A stretch of DNA of 64,000 bases from Dysgonomonas mossii DSM 22836 (GCF_000213575.1 NZ_GL892013.1:1-64000); one strand, 5' to 3'. Numbered from the stretch's first letter, positions 45,438-52,969 are shown. Program-made: numbers and translations. Notes: generated by a model from the sequence alone, not told the origin.

Positions 45438-45945
45438 ACTGCTTATTCCATTTATCCTCCGATGGGAAGGTGGCTTTGTAGACGATCCCGACGATAGGGG
45501 CGGAGCCACCAATAAGGGGATAACGATAGCTACCTATAGGTTCTACCGCCGCCAGCGAGGATACGCCACAACTACCGTTGCCGACCTGAAGAACATTTCG
45601 GACGCAGAATGGGCGGATGTACTCAAAAGCCTCTATTGGGACAAGTGGCAGGCGGATAAGATCGTCAATCAGAGCATAGCCAATATCCTTGTCGACTGGG
45701 TATGGGCTTCGGGCAGTTATGGCATCAAGTTGCCGCAAAAGATGTTGGGCGTTACTGCCGATGGCATTGTGGGCAATCAGACGCTGGCTGCTGTGAATAG
45801 CTATACACCTCCCTGTGAACTTTTCGAAAAAATCCGTCAGGAGCGTATCTCTTTTGTGAATAGGATTGTGGCGGCACGTCCTGCCAACCGAAAGTTTAGG
45901 AGAGGGTGGTTGAACAGGATTAACGATTTAAAATTTGAAGAATGA
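45424..45945 (+). CDS. GH108 endolysin (second phage region)
   Basis: A 173-residue N-acetylmuramidase paralogous to the protein at 3633-4154: FILRWEGGFVDDPDDRGGAT with catalytic Glu15, LYWDKWQADKIVNQSIANIL, and the C-terminal peptidoglycan-binding-3-type GIVGNQTLAAVN. The start at 45424 (MAKVELL) aligns with the paralogue; an upstream ATG at 45412 would add four residues. It lacks a signal peptide and so depends on the holin. It overlaps the spanin-like gene by 4 bp. GC content is distinctly higher than in the prophage 1 copy. Confidence 0.93.
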   Translation: MAKVELLIPFILRWEGGFVDDPDDRGGATNKGITIATYRFYRRQRGYATTTVADLKNISDAEWADVLKSLYWDKWQADKIVNQSIANILVDWVWASGSYGIKLPQKMLGVTADGIVGNQTLAAVNSYTPPCELFEKIRQERISFVNRIVAARPANRKFRRGWLNRINDLKFEE

Positions 45946-46355
45946 TTCTAAAATCTGTACTGCGATATGCAGCCGGCTTGTCGGTTTGTTTGCTGCTTGT
46001 GATACTGGCGTCTTGCAAAGCCAAAACGGTGTATGTGCCTGTAGAAAGCCTCAGGGTTGAATATCGGGACAAGCTGTTGCGTGACTCGGTTCACCTCTAC
46101 GACTCGGTATTGGTAAAGATGAAAGGCGATACCGTGTGGCTCGAGAAGTACAAATATCTCTACCGCGATAAGGTGGTAAGGGATTCTGTATTCAAAACCG
46201 ATAGCATAGCCGTCCCCTATCCGGTGGTAGAGGTGCAGGTGCAGGAGGTCAACCGATTGACTTCTTTCCAATCTTTTCAGATCTGGTGCGGCAGGATTTT
46301 ATTGGTGTTTTTGCTCGGATATTTTGTAATGCGGAAGTTTAAGGTAAGCGGTTGA
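45942..46355 (+). CDS. Unimolecular spanin-like lysis lipoprotein (second phage region)
   Basis: A 137-residue protein with a signal peptide ending in a good lipobox (LASC, Cys25), a polar periplasmic region of about 85 residues with MKGDTVWLEKYKYLYRDKVV, and a C-terminal membrane segment (about residues 112-131). It matches the paralogue at 4151-4603 in SCKAKTVYVPVES and KYKYLYRDK. N-terminal lipidation plus a C-terminal transmembrane helix is the u-spanin layout. It closes the lysis cassette and the late region. Confidence 0.62.
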   Translation: MILKSVLRYAAGLSVCLLLVILASCKAKTVYVPVESLRVEYRDKLLRDSVHLYDSVLVKMKGDTVWLEKYKYLYRDKVVRDSVFKTDSIAVPYPVVEVQVQEVNRLTSFQSFQIWCGRILLVFLLGYFVMRKFKVSG

Positions 46356-46835
46356 AATTTTTTTACAAAAATTATAATATTTTATTGCGTATACAATACG
46401 TTACATATTAATGGTTTACTCTGTTTATGCCCTCTGCGAGAGGATTGTATGTGCGTTTTTTTGTAAATTAATTTTTCTAATGTGTAAAATTGACTATCTT
46501 TGTGGAAACATTACAAATACAACAATAATAAGTTATTTAAATAATCTCATACGAAATGTCAAAAAAGCAAAATGATTTTATAAGTCTTGTTCTTTTTGAG
46601 AAAAAAATATAAAGTTTTATTAATCTGTTTTTTTATTAAAAAATATAGGTTTTCGTATTTTTTAATATATTAAGTAGTTTGTAAAGTTTGTGTAAGTGAA
46701 AGGTCTACAAAGTGATTTTGTGGACCTTTCTTAATAAATAAGAATGATCTTAAGGATTAGGATTTTTGAATGGATGAGGCTTGTGTTGGGTGTACAGCCT
46801 CTTCGGATTTATATAAAGACAAATTTTTATCATGT
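46356..46835. other. Intergenic region after the lysis cassette; candidate short ORF and hairpin
   Basis: Very AT-rich. TATCTTTG (46495-46502) fits a -7 box without a clear -33 partner. An 18-codon frame (46556-46612, MSKKQNDFISLVLFEKKI) follows. The GTAAAGTTTGTGT stretch and the GTGA-loop hairpin at 46699-46729 are shared with 18.5 kb. Confidence 0.35.
46699..46729 (+). terminator. GTGA-loop hairpin, terminator-like (second copy)
   Basis: AAAGGTCTACAAA pairs with TTTGTGGACCTTT (one wobble pair) around GTGAT, followed by CTTAATAAATA. It is related to 18503-18531 through GTAAAGTTTGTGT upstream and the same loop. Confidence 0.55.
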
Positions 46836-47036
46836 TTAGAGAGATACAGAATTTAATATTTTACAATATCTATCAGCATATTCCTTTAAGTCACGGTTAT
46901 ACGTTCCAAAGTTTTTTACAATCATGTCAAATATCAAGAAGCTGCGCTTTTTGATCAGAATATCCGGCTCATTGATCGCATATCGCCCGGTGTCGATGTC
47001 CTCGGTGTGCTCAATGGAGATATAAAATTTAGACAT
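46836..47036 (-). CDS. Small hypothetical protein
   Basis: A 66-residue protein starting MSKFYISIEHTEDIDTGRYA, with a basic C-terminus. No family was recognised. The longer frame to 47048 adds four residues. Codon use is ordinary for the AT-rich host; isolated gene of uncertain status. Confidence 0.4.
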   Translation of the reverse strand: MSKFYISIEHTEDIDTGRYAINEPDILIKKRSFLIFDMIVKNFGTYNRDLKEYADRYCKILNSVSL

Positions 47037-47048
47037 AATCATATACAT

Positions 47049-47392
47049 AAAAGGAAAGGTGATATCAATGAATTCTATTGCAAATCTAATGATAAGATGA
47101 GTCCTTTTTTATCATTTTTTGTGCGATATGACTTTTTGTACCGATATGCTGATAATAATATTTTTTATATCAGTTGTTTAACCCTCTTCTGTAGGGGGCT
47201 TTATATGACTTTTTTGAAGAATGTTTATGGGGGTTTTTGTCGTTTTCTTGCACAAGAATAGCCTTCCGGCAGTAGTAATCTTAACGTGTAAGCTCGAAAA
47301 AACACCTAAAAAGCAATCTTTCCCTTTGCTTTAGATGTAGAGGGGATGGCGATATAAGGCTACGTTTATTGTAAAGTTTTCTGTTCTTGTTC
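47049..47392. other. Intergenic region without a visible gene
   Basis: AT-rich; contains two leftward copies of a motif AAAAAGTCATAT (47126-47137 and 47203-47215) that recurs twice rightward near 48.0-48.1 kb. Confidence 0.4.
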
Positions 47393-47644
47393 TTACTCCG
47401 AAAATAGATAAGCCTGCGAACTGGCAACTTGTAAGAAGTAGATGAAAATAAAGCCTAAAACCGAGAGCAATACAGCGATACCTACAAAGCCGGCAACATA
47501 GAGGAATCTTCCTACGCCCGTTTTGTTCGATTTGATGTAATCCCAGTCGTCTAGCAATAGTTTAATGTTTTTCCATCCTGCAAAAAGAAAGAAAACTGCA
47601 AATATCAGAAGCGATACGATAAATAGATAGTGGATTGTGTTCAT
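47393..47644 (-). CDS. Small two-helix membrane protein
   Basis: An 83-residue protein starting MNTIHYLFIVSLLIFAVFFL, with a second membrane segment around residues 48-72 and a short basic loop between (DWDYIKSNKTGVGRF). The start at 47644 is preferred over 47737, since it gives a membrane segment at the N-terminus. Function unknown. Confidence 0.5.
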   Translation of the reverse strand: MNTIHYLFIVSLLIFAVFFLFAGWKNIKLLLDDWDYIKSNKTGVGRFLYVAGFVGIAVLLSVLGFIFIYFLQVASSQAYLFSE

Positions 47645-48234
47645 TCTGCGTGATTTATGGTTTGTTTTTTTCTTAACATACTTACTGCCATGTGAATTAC
47701 TTATATTGTATACTACATTTATTCCTTTGTTTATCAAGCAATAATATTAATCTAGGCTTTAATTTTAATGTCAATCCTTTATTTCACAATAATTTACCTC
47801 TTTCTGCACATTTAAGGCACAAGATTCTAATGAATTATCGTCAGAAATATTGATTTGTATTGTCCGAACTCCTTTCAATTCATGTCGAAAATGAGGTCTT
47901 GAGCGTTTTGTGTTGCCTGATAATATGCTATTTATGATCAAATATACATCTAATTCTGTAACAGAATTATAATTTTGATATTTATTTTTGTGTTAATAGA
48001 AAAATAATTTTTTAGCATAATTTTACACTCATAAAAAAGTCATATTTTGGGTTGTAGGGTGCATGTCTAAGTGTCTTCTTTTTAATGTGTTGATGTTTGT
48101 TTTAACACATAAAAAGTCATATTTCGGCATTCCCCTATTTTATAATATTTATTTATTGTTATATTGGCATGTCTTTATAGTTGAGTTTTAGAAAACTCCC
48201 CATATTTTATGATTCTTTCCTTTCTTTCACTCTT
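47645..48234. other. AT-rich intergenic region without a visible gene
   Basis: No frame is convincing. Two rightward copies of ATAAAAAAGTCATATTT (48031-48048 and 48109-48124) lie 77 bp apart. Confidence 0.4.
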
Positions 48235-48342
48235 CGTTCTTGGAGGTTTGCAACCTCGAAGTTTTATTGTAGGATTTAAAATCCGGATAAAATAACTTTC
48301 GGATTGCAATTAGCAATCAACGTAGTTAAATCCGAAAGGATG
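48235..48342. repeat. Three-hairpin repeat, copy P (short loop insert in hairpin 3)
   Basis: CGTTCTTGGAGGTTTG...CCGAAAGGATGG. Hairpin 1 and a weakened hairpin 2 are present. Hairpin 3 carries the short insert TTAGCAATCAACGTAGTTAA. Confidence 0.82.
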
Positions 48343-48352
48343 GTGTCCTATA

Positions 48353-48415
48353 GGTAGGGGCAGTGGCTTGTCCCTGCCCGTTTCTATCGGGGCGACCACA
48401 AGGGTTCGCCCCTAC
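48353..48415. repeat. GTAGGGGC-type dispersed repeat, first of a tandem pair
   Basis: GTAGGGGCAGTGGCTTGTCC...GGTTCGCCCCTAC with inverted termini. The segment 48332-48415 is duplicated at 48443-48527. Confidence 0.75.
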
Positions 48416-48421
48416 GTCTCT

Positions 48422-48527
48422 TCGTTCTTCGTGGTTTGCAACCCCGAAAGGATGGTGTCCTATAGGTAGGGGCAGTGGCTTGTCCCTGCCCGTTTGTATC
48501 CGGGCGACCTCAAGGGATCGCCCCTAC
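48422..48527. repeat. Hairpin-1 half unit plus second GTAGGGGC-type repeat
   Basis: CGTTCTTCGTGGTTTGCAAC...CCGAAAGGATGG is a half three-hairpin unit (a further copy, Q), followed by GTAGGGGCAGTGGC...GATCGCCCCTAC. Together with the previous feature it forms a tandem duplication of about 110 bp. Confidence 0.72.
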
Positions 48528-48562
48528 TGGTCTAATATCCCCCTCTTCTGCTGCTCGAAAAG

Positions 48563-49300
48563 CTACATCATATTCGATACCCTTTGTATAATATTGAACA
48601 TCTGTCGTATATCGTTGAAACTCAACTCGAAGTCTGAATACTCGGGCGAGGTGTTCAGCGAATGGCAGGTGATTGTCCCTTTCTCTATGTCCTGATTTAT
48701 GATCTGTTTGCAGAGGATGGTGTTGTCGAGCACAATTATCCAGTTGGGATACTCATTCGTATGCAACTTGTCTCTCCAGTGTTCCGATCCCAGTTCACGC
48801 CCCAGCACGATGTCGCCGTTTGCGAGGCTTTTGCGTGTATCGTCGTCCATACTATCGCCCTTTATCTCAAAGGCCATGTATTTTCCGTGCCCTATCTGGT
48901 CTACAATAAAATTGTACTCGTCGAGCGAACCGCTAAATTCGGCATCACGATAGTCGTCTATGTACTTGGCATAGGCTTTTATCGGTACAAAGGGAACCCG
49001 CATCAGGTATTTTCCGTTTGCCAACTCAAAATATTTCACCCCCGCCTTTGTTATCAGGTATGGCTCTTCCTTGTCGGCGTCGGCTTTCATCATCGGTCCT
49101 TCTTCGGTGAGTAGCCAGCTTGCATTTATCTGCGGTAGGCGGGCAAGTATTTTCTCTATCACTTCTAGTCCGATCTTTCGGTTTCCGCTTATCCAGTTGC
49201 TTGTTGTATTTGGTTTTTCGTCTATCGATCTGGCGAATTCGATGTTAGACCCTTTAAACAAATCTTCCCTTATTTTCTTTATTCTCTCATGTATTTCCAT
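48563..49300 (-). CDS. S24-family phage repressor (CI/LexA-like)
   Basis: A 245-residue regulator. Residues 1-60 form a helix-turn-helix of the CI type (FARSIDEKPNTTSNWISGNR). The C-terminal peptidase-like half has Ser150 in KGDSMDD and Lys198 in NTILCKQ, the catalytic pair of S24 proteins. An Ala-Gly pair exists at residues 86-87 but is farther from Ser150 than in LexA, so self-cleavage is uncertain. It diverges from the early genes at 49586 and should repress both directions through the operator-like sites at 49303, 49470 and 49493, keeping the lytic genes silent. Confidence 0.88.
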   Translation of the reverse strand: MEIHERIKKIREDLFKGSNIEFARSIDEKPNTTSNWISGNRKIGLEVIEKILARLPQINASWLLTEEGPMMKADADKEEPYLITKAGVKYFELANGKYLMRVPFVPIKAYAKYIDDYRDAEFSGSLDEYNFIVDQIGHGKYMAFEIKGDSMDDDTRKSLANGDIVLGRELGSEHWRDKLHTNEYPNWIIVLDNTILCKQIINQDIEKGTITCHSLNTSPEYSDFELSFNDIRQMFNIIQRVSNMM

Positions 49301-49302
49301 TG

Positions 49303-49319
49303 TTCACTAATCTGTGTAT
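49303..49319. promoter_or_regulatory. Putative repressor operator O3, next to the repressor start codon
   Basis: TTCACTAATCTGTGTA fits the pattern TTCACA-nnnn-TGTGTA shared by the two sites near 49.48 kb, with one change. Three bases from the repressor ATG; suited to autoregulation. Confidence 0.5.
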
Positions 49320-49469
49320 TGTTAAATGGGCGTGTAATGTGATTATTTTGCTTTTCCTTCTTATTTTCTTTCTTCTTAAGTCTTTACTAGAAAATGATTA
49401 CTGTGCTATCTTGTTCATTCTCTAGGGTGTATTGCCTTCTCAATAATAGTTAACTATAATTAACTATAA

Positions 49470-49488
49470 TATTCACATATCCGTGTAT
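49470..49488. promoter_or_regulatory. Putative repressor operator O1
   Basis: TATTCACATATCCGTGTAT is an imperfect palindrome (CACA...CGTG) spaced 23 bp, centre to centre, from O2. It lies in the divergent control region between repressor and early genes, just after a direct repeat TTAACTATAA (49450 and 49460). Confidence 0.55.
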
Positions 49489-49492
49489 TGTA

Positions 49493-49512
49493 TATTCACA
49501 AATATGTGTATA
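49493..49512. promoter_or_regulatory. Putative repressor operator O2
   Basis: TATTCACAAATATGTGTATA is the most symmetrical of the three sites, with TATNCACA and TGTGNATA half sites around AATA. It lies 74 bp before the first early gene. Confidence 0.6.
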
Positions 49513-49585
49513 TTTGTATTGAAAGTATTATTTACTATCAAATTAAAGAAAATAAATACAATCTGGCAATTAAAACGAAAGAAAA

Positions 49586-49921
49586 ATGGGAGCACTGAAA
49601 ATTGACTGCTATTGCAATGAAAAACAGATGGCAAGCTTAGTGAAAGCCGTTACCGGCCATTTGTATGAATCCGACAGGTCGGAAATATCCGATTTCGACG
49701 ATGTGATCTGTGGTGTACGGGTGTGTGTGGAGTTTGAAACATTCATGGATGCCGTACAGCTCAAAACCTCTGAAGTACTCGACAGCGACTGGGATTTGCT
49801 CTACGAAGACTCGGCTGTGCTGACCTCACGCCTGCGAGCTATTGTAGATGAATACAACCGCAACGAGAGTGAAGCATGTGAGCAATCGCGGGATATACTT
49901 TCCGACAGATACACAAGCTGA
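49586..49921 (+). CDS. Hypothetical phage early protein
   Basis: A 111-residue acidic protein starting MGALKIDCYCNEKQMASLVK, with two Cys near the N-terminus and a helical C-terminus. No family was recognised. It is the first gene of the rightward early operon, directly after the operator region, the place of Cro-like or anti-repressor genes, but it has no visible helix-turn-helix. Confidence 0.6.
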   Translation: MGALKIDCYCNEKQMASLVKAVTGHLYESDRSEISDFDDVICGVRVCVEFETFMDAVQLKTSEVLDSDWDLLYEDSAVLTSRLRAIVDEYNRNESEACEQSRDILSDRYTS

Positions 49922-49991
49922 TGAGAGTGCAATGTGTGCCTCTCCCAAAAGAACGAACCCAACACCTGCTGTAAAATAATTAATCGTTTGT

Positions 49992-50591
49992 ATGAACTAC
50001 ATTGAACTCATAAATCTATTTTGGCAAATCCGCCGTAGGGTGCGGTTGAGCTCCAGCGAGGCTGATCTGTATTACTTCCTGATGCAGGAGTCGAACGCTC
50101 GCCAGTGGGAAAACCCTTTTGAGTGTACCAATGGCATTATCTGCGCTACTATCGGCTTTAGCGAAAAGACCATGATAGATGCACGCAACAGGCTGAAGGA
50201 GAAGGGGCTGATAGACTTTGAGGCAGGACAGCGCAGACTGCGTTCGCCCGTATATACGCTGTTGTACAACAAGAAAGCGAGCAAGCCGACAAGTAAGAAG
50301 CACGTAAAACCCGAAGGGGAAGGGTTGCCCTTTGCCGGAGATGAGAGTAGTGCAAAATCTACCTTTGTAGTGCCCACCTTCGACGAGGTGAAGGCTTACT
50401 GCACGCAAAGGGGCAACAGGGTAGATGCCCGCAAGTTTATAGACTTCTATACAGCCAAAAACTGGATGATAGGGCGCAGCAAAATGAAGAACTGGCAGGC
50501 TGCCGTCCGCACGTGGGAAAAATCGGAGGCTTACAAGCATCCTGCTGCCGAGTGTAAACAACAAAAAAGCTTAGGAGATGAACGATTTTAA
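49992..50591 (+). CDS. Phage replication initiator-like winged-helix protein
   Basis: A 199-residue protein. Residues 1-95 form a winged-helix/replisome-organiser-type DNA-binding region (SSSEADLYYFLMQESNARQW, then GFSEKTMIDARNRLKEKGLI). A basic linker follows (KKASKPTSKKHVKPEG). The C-terminal 65 residues (PTFDEVKAYCTQRGNRVDAR, then KFIDFYTAKNWMIGRSKMKN) match the C-terminal region often found at the end of phage replication proteins. It overlaps the DnaC-like gene by 14 bp, which fits an initiator-loader pair that brings host helicase to the phage origin. No origin iterons were recognised. Confidence 0.72.
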   Translation: MNYIELINLFWQIRRRVRLSSSEADLYYFLMQESNARQWENPFECTNGIICATIGFSEKTMIDARNRLKEKGLIDFEAGQRRLRSPVYTLLYNKKASKPTSKKHVKPEGEGLPFAGDESSAKSTFVVPTFDEVKAYCTQRGNRVDARKFIDFYTAKNWMIGRSKMKNWQAAVRTWEKSEAYKHPAAECKQQKSLGDERF

Positions 50592-51165
50592 TGAGATATG
50601 CAGCCGAATGAAAGAGCACGATATGCCTGTGCCTCACAGCCAAGTGATGGTGCGTGTGCCCGAAGCTCGCACGGTGCTCTATCACTATATGAAAGACTGC
50701 CTGGCGCAGAAAAGGAGCGAACTGCATTGGCTGCCCGAGTACGAAGAGGTGGCAGACTGGCTGGCAGACAATCGGGGGAGGGGGCTTTTTCTGTATGGCG
50801 ACTATGGCCGTGGCAAAACGGTGCTGGGCTATCATGTGCTGCCCGCTATCTTGCTGAAGTATATGAACAAGGTGGTGAATGTATACGATGCTCAGAAGAT
50901 GAACAGCGATATAGACAAGCTGCTGAGGAAGCATGTTATAAGCCTCGACGATATTGGTACGGAAGATACTTTGGTAAGCTATGGCAACCGCCGCCTAGCC
51001 TTTGCCGAAGTGATGGATGCCGCCGAAAAATATCGAAAGCTGGTTATCGTATCCACCAATCTCAACGGCGATCAGATTGTGGCTCGTTACGGTCAGCGGG
51101 TGATGGAGCGCATTATTTCGGTTACCCGCCGCATCGAATTTAAGGGGCAGAGCCAAAGACGCTGA
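50578..51165 (+). CDS. DnaC-like helicase loader (AAA+ ATPase)
   Basis: A 195-residue ATPase with Walker A GDYGRGKT (residues 74-81), Walker B ISLDDIGTED (about 121-130), a sensor-1-like VIVSTNLN and an arginine-rich C-terminus (RRIEFKGQSQRR). It should load the host replicative helicase onto phage DNA melted by the protein encoded just upstream. It is shorter than E. coli DnaC and lacks most of its N-terminal helicase-binding domain, as many phage loaders do. Confidence 0.85.
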   Translation: MNDFNEICSRMKEHDMPVPHSQVMVRVPEARTVLYHYMKDCLAQKRSELHWLPEYEEVADWLADNRGRGLFLYGDYGRGKTVLGYHVLPAILLKYMNKVVNVYDAQKMNSDIDKLLRKHVISLDDIGTEDTLVSYGNRRLAFAEVMDAAEKYRKLVIVSTNLNGDQIVARYGQRVMERIISVTRRIEFKGQSQRR

Positions 51166-51313
51166 TTAACAAATGATTTGTGGTAATTAACAATTGTCGG
51201 GATTTTCGTCTCGATGGGCATCGCCTGCTCTCTTTTGTACGGTGGTCTTTATCTCAAATGTGTATTCAACGTATTTATAATCAATTATTAACCATTTTTT
51301 ATCTAATTATATT

Positions 51314-51919
51314 ATGCTATTATTCAACGTAAGCAAAGGCAACAAAGGGAAAAAGTATTTCAGTAAAAAACGTGATATGTCGGATGTCGTTTTTGCCGAA
51401 AAGGCAGAAGCTTTCAACCGTTGGTTTGCCGACAATAATAAAAAGCTGACTCAATATCTTGAGGTACGCCGTTCGTACAACAGTGATGTTTTTAACGACA
51501 GCTACCTGAAAATGTATGAGAACATTCTCTTCTCGGGAAACAAAATCGAGAATTATATGCACTATTTTATCCGTTCGTATTATACCAATCTGATGGCGGA
51601 GGGCATTAAGCAAAACAGATATTGCGAGCTGTTGCCCAACTACGACAAGTCGGATGTAGATAACGGCTATTTTCGTGAAATAGAAGCCAAGCAAAGCAAG
51701 TTGGAGTCGGATATAATGCAATATGTGTATGATAATTACGATATTCGAGATTTTGAGCTGTTTAAGATGTATATCTCGCTCAAGCCTGCGATAAATTATA
51801 CTTCGCTATCCGAAATTACAGGGGTTAAGGCGCATAATATACAGCGGGCTATCTCACGTATCAAGAAAGGTGTACTTGCCAATAAGGAGTTTGCTGAAAG
51901 GCGTAGAGAGTTGGTGTAG
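51314..51919 (+). CDS. Sigma-factor-like or late regulatory protein
   Basis: A 201-residue protein. The N-terminal 100 residues (FNRWFADNNKKLTQYLEVRR, then SDVFNDSYLKMYENIL) resemble sigma-70 region 2. The C-terminal 60 residues (LKPAINYTSLSEITGVKAHN, then IQRAISRIKKGV) form a region-4-like helix-turn-helix. Proteins of this type are frequent in Bacteroidetes phages before the packaging genes and may switch on late transcription. The Walker-type or repressor domains of other regulators are absent. Function inferred from domain shape. Confidence 0.6.
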   Translation: MLLFNVSKGNKGKKYFSKKRDMSDVVFAEKAEAFNRWFADNNKKLTQYLEVRRSYNSDVFNDSYLKMYENILFSGNKIENYMHYFIRSYYTNLMAEGIKQNRYCELLPNYDKSDVDNGYFREIEAKQSKLESDIMQYVYDNYDIRDFELFKMYISLKPAINYTSLSEITGVKAHNIQRAISRIKKGVLANKEFAERRRELV

Positions 51920-51951
51920 ATGTTTTTACAAGTTATATATTCTTACCGGCA

Positions 51952-51989
51952 TAAAAAAATGTTCTGTCTTGTATTGCAAGACAGAACAT
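51952..51989 (-). terminator. Strong terminator for the leftward secreted-protein gene
   Basis: ATGTTCTGTCTTG pairs perfectly with CAAGACAGAACAT (13 bp); read leftwards, seven T follow. It lies 101 bp after the stop of the gene at 52091. Confidence 0.8.
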
Positions 51990-52090
51990 AAGAGTATAAG
52001 GTTGGGAAGTCCTGATTTTTTGCGTAAAAAAACGATTTTATATTCCTTTGTAAGGATATAATAATGAGATGTAAAGTTTGCGGTGCTTAT

Positions 52091-52969
52091 TTATAATTCT
52101 TCTATCAGTAAATAACTACCTATCGAGCTCATGTATTTGGCATTCAGAGGGGTGGATGCCGCCATGCGTGTCGTTCGGTCGTTTATCGGTCCGTTAGCTA
52201 TCATTCTTATCAATGAGCCTTCTTTTCCGGTGTGTAGTATACATATTGGGTTTGTAACACCTCCATCGTGATAAGCTTCTGTAGAGGATTCTGAATATCC
52301 CCATGTAGATATTGGTAGCGATTCTACAGTCGGTTTGCCATCTTTTATAAGGTAAAACCGGCTGGCTATATAGGTTGGTTGGCCGTCGTTGTTGACGGAG
52401 TTGTTGTAAATGCCTACATAGCCCGTTATCTTGAAGTCTTTGAGTGGAGGTAGATATATATCTGTGTTGTTTATAATTTTTATGTCATCTGTATTAATTC
52501 CTTTTATCGAATCCCATACAACATCTGTTGTCACAGGATTTGTTGAATTATTCGTTCTGGGCAAGATGGTCTGTATGCTGTGTTTGACAACAACAGCCAG
52601 CGTCTTTTCCACAACCGATATTTTGGTTCTTAGGGATATCCATTGGTATATAGAGTCGCTTAGCTGCCATGTGTATATGCCTCGTCCGGTTGAAAACTTA
52701 GGGTTGGTGTTGTATACCGTTAGGCCTTCGTTTATAGTGTCTTGTGCGATGTTGTATCCATCTGCGAACATTGGAAACAACTTGTCTGCCTTTGATAAAA
52801 ATACCCTCGGAAAACCAAACCCTTTGGTGGCATTCGTGCCCCTCGAATCGTTTTCTTTCAGTTGCAGGATGGAACCATAAACCGGTTCGCTCGCACACCC
52901 GATAGTTACCTGCGCTTTTGAGAAAACGCTGATATTGATGAGTAATAATAAAATTATATATTTAGTCAT
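52091..52969 (-). CDS. Secreted Bacteroidetes protein of unknown function, inserted in the phage region
   Basis: A 292-residue protein with a signal peptide (NISVFSKA). After cleavage it shows VYGSILQLKEND and KGFGFPRVFLS followed by GLTVYNTNPKF and GIYTWQLSDSIYQWISL, a pattern repeated in many Bacteroidetes secreted proteins of unknown role. It runs against the early phage genes, has its own terminator and looks like a host or moron gene. No enzyme motif was seen. Confidence 0.65.
   Translation of the reverse strand: MTKYIILLLLINISVFSKAQVTIGCASEPVYGSILQLKENDSRGTNATKGFGFPRVFLSKADKLFPMFADGYNIAQDTINEGLTVYNTNPKFSTGRGIYTWQLSDSIYQWISLRTKISVVEKTLAVVVKHSIQTILPRTNNSTNPVTTDVVWDSIKGINTDDIKIINNTDIYLPPLKDFKITGYVGIYNNSVNNDGQPTYIASRFYLIKDGKPTVESLPISTWGYSESSTEAYHDGGVTNPICILHTGKEGSLIRMIANGPINDRTTRMAASTPLNAKYMSSIGSYLLIEEL

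Noticed and set aside
46380-46411. ATTGCGTATACAATACG with TTACATATTAA as a dif-like Xer site
   Set aside because: Only partial agreement with known dif arms, and no second copy at the other end of the region.
18481-46693. The shared TTTGTAAAGTTTGTGT as attL/attR of the second phage region
   Set aside because: Repressor, replication genes and TerS lie outside the right copy, and no integrase is present. Kept only as a shared element of unknown nature.
23791-48453. Regularly recurring repeats as a possible CRISPR array
   Set aside because: Copies are palindromic, occur in both orientations, and are separated by whole genes rather than by spacers of constant length; no cas genes are present.
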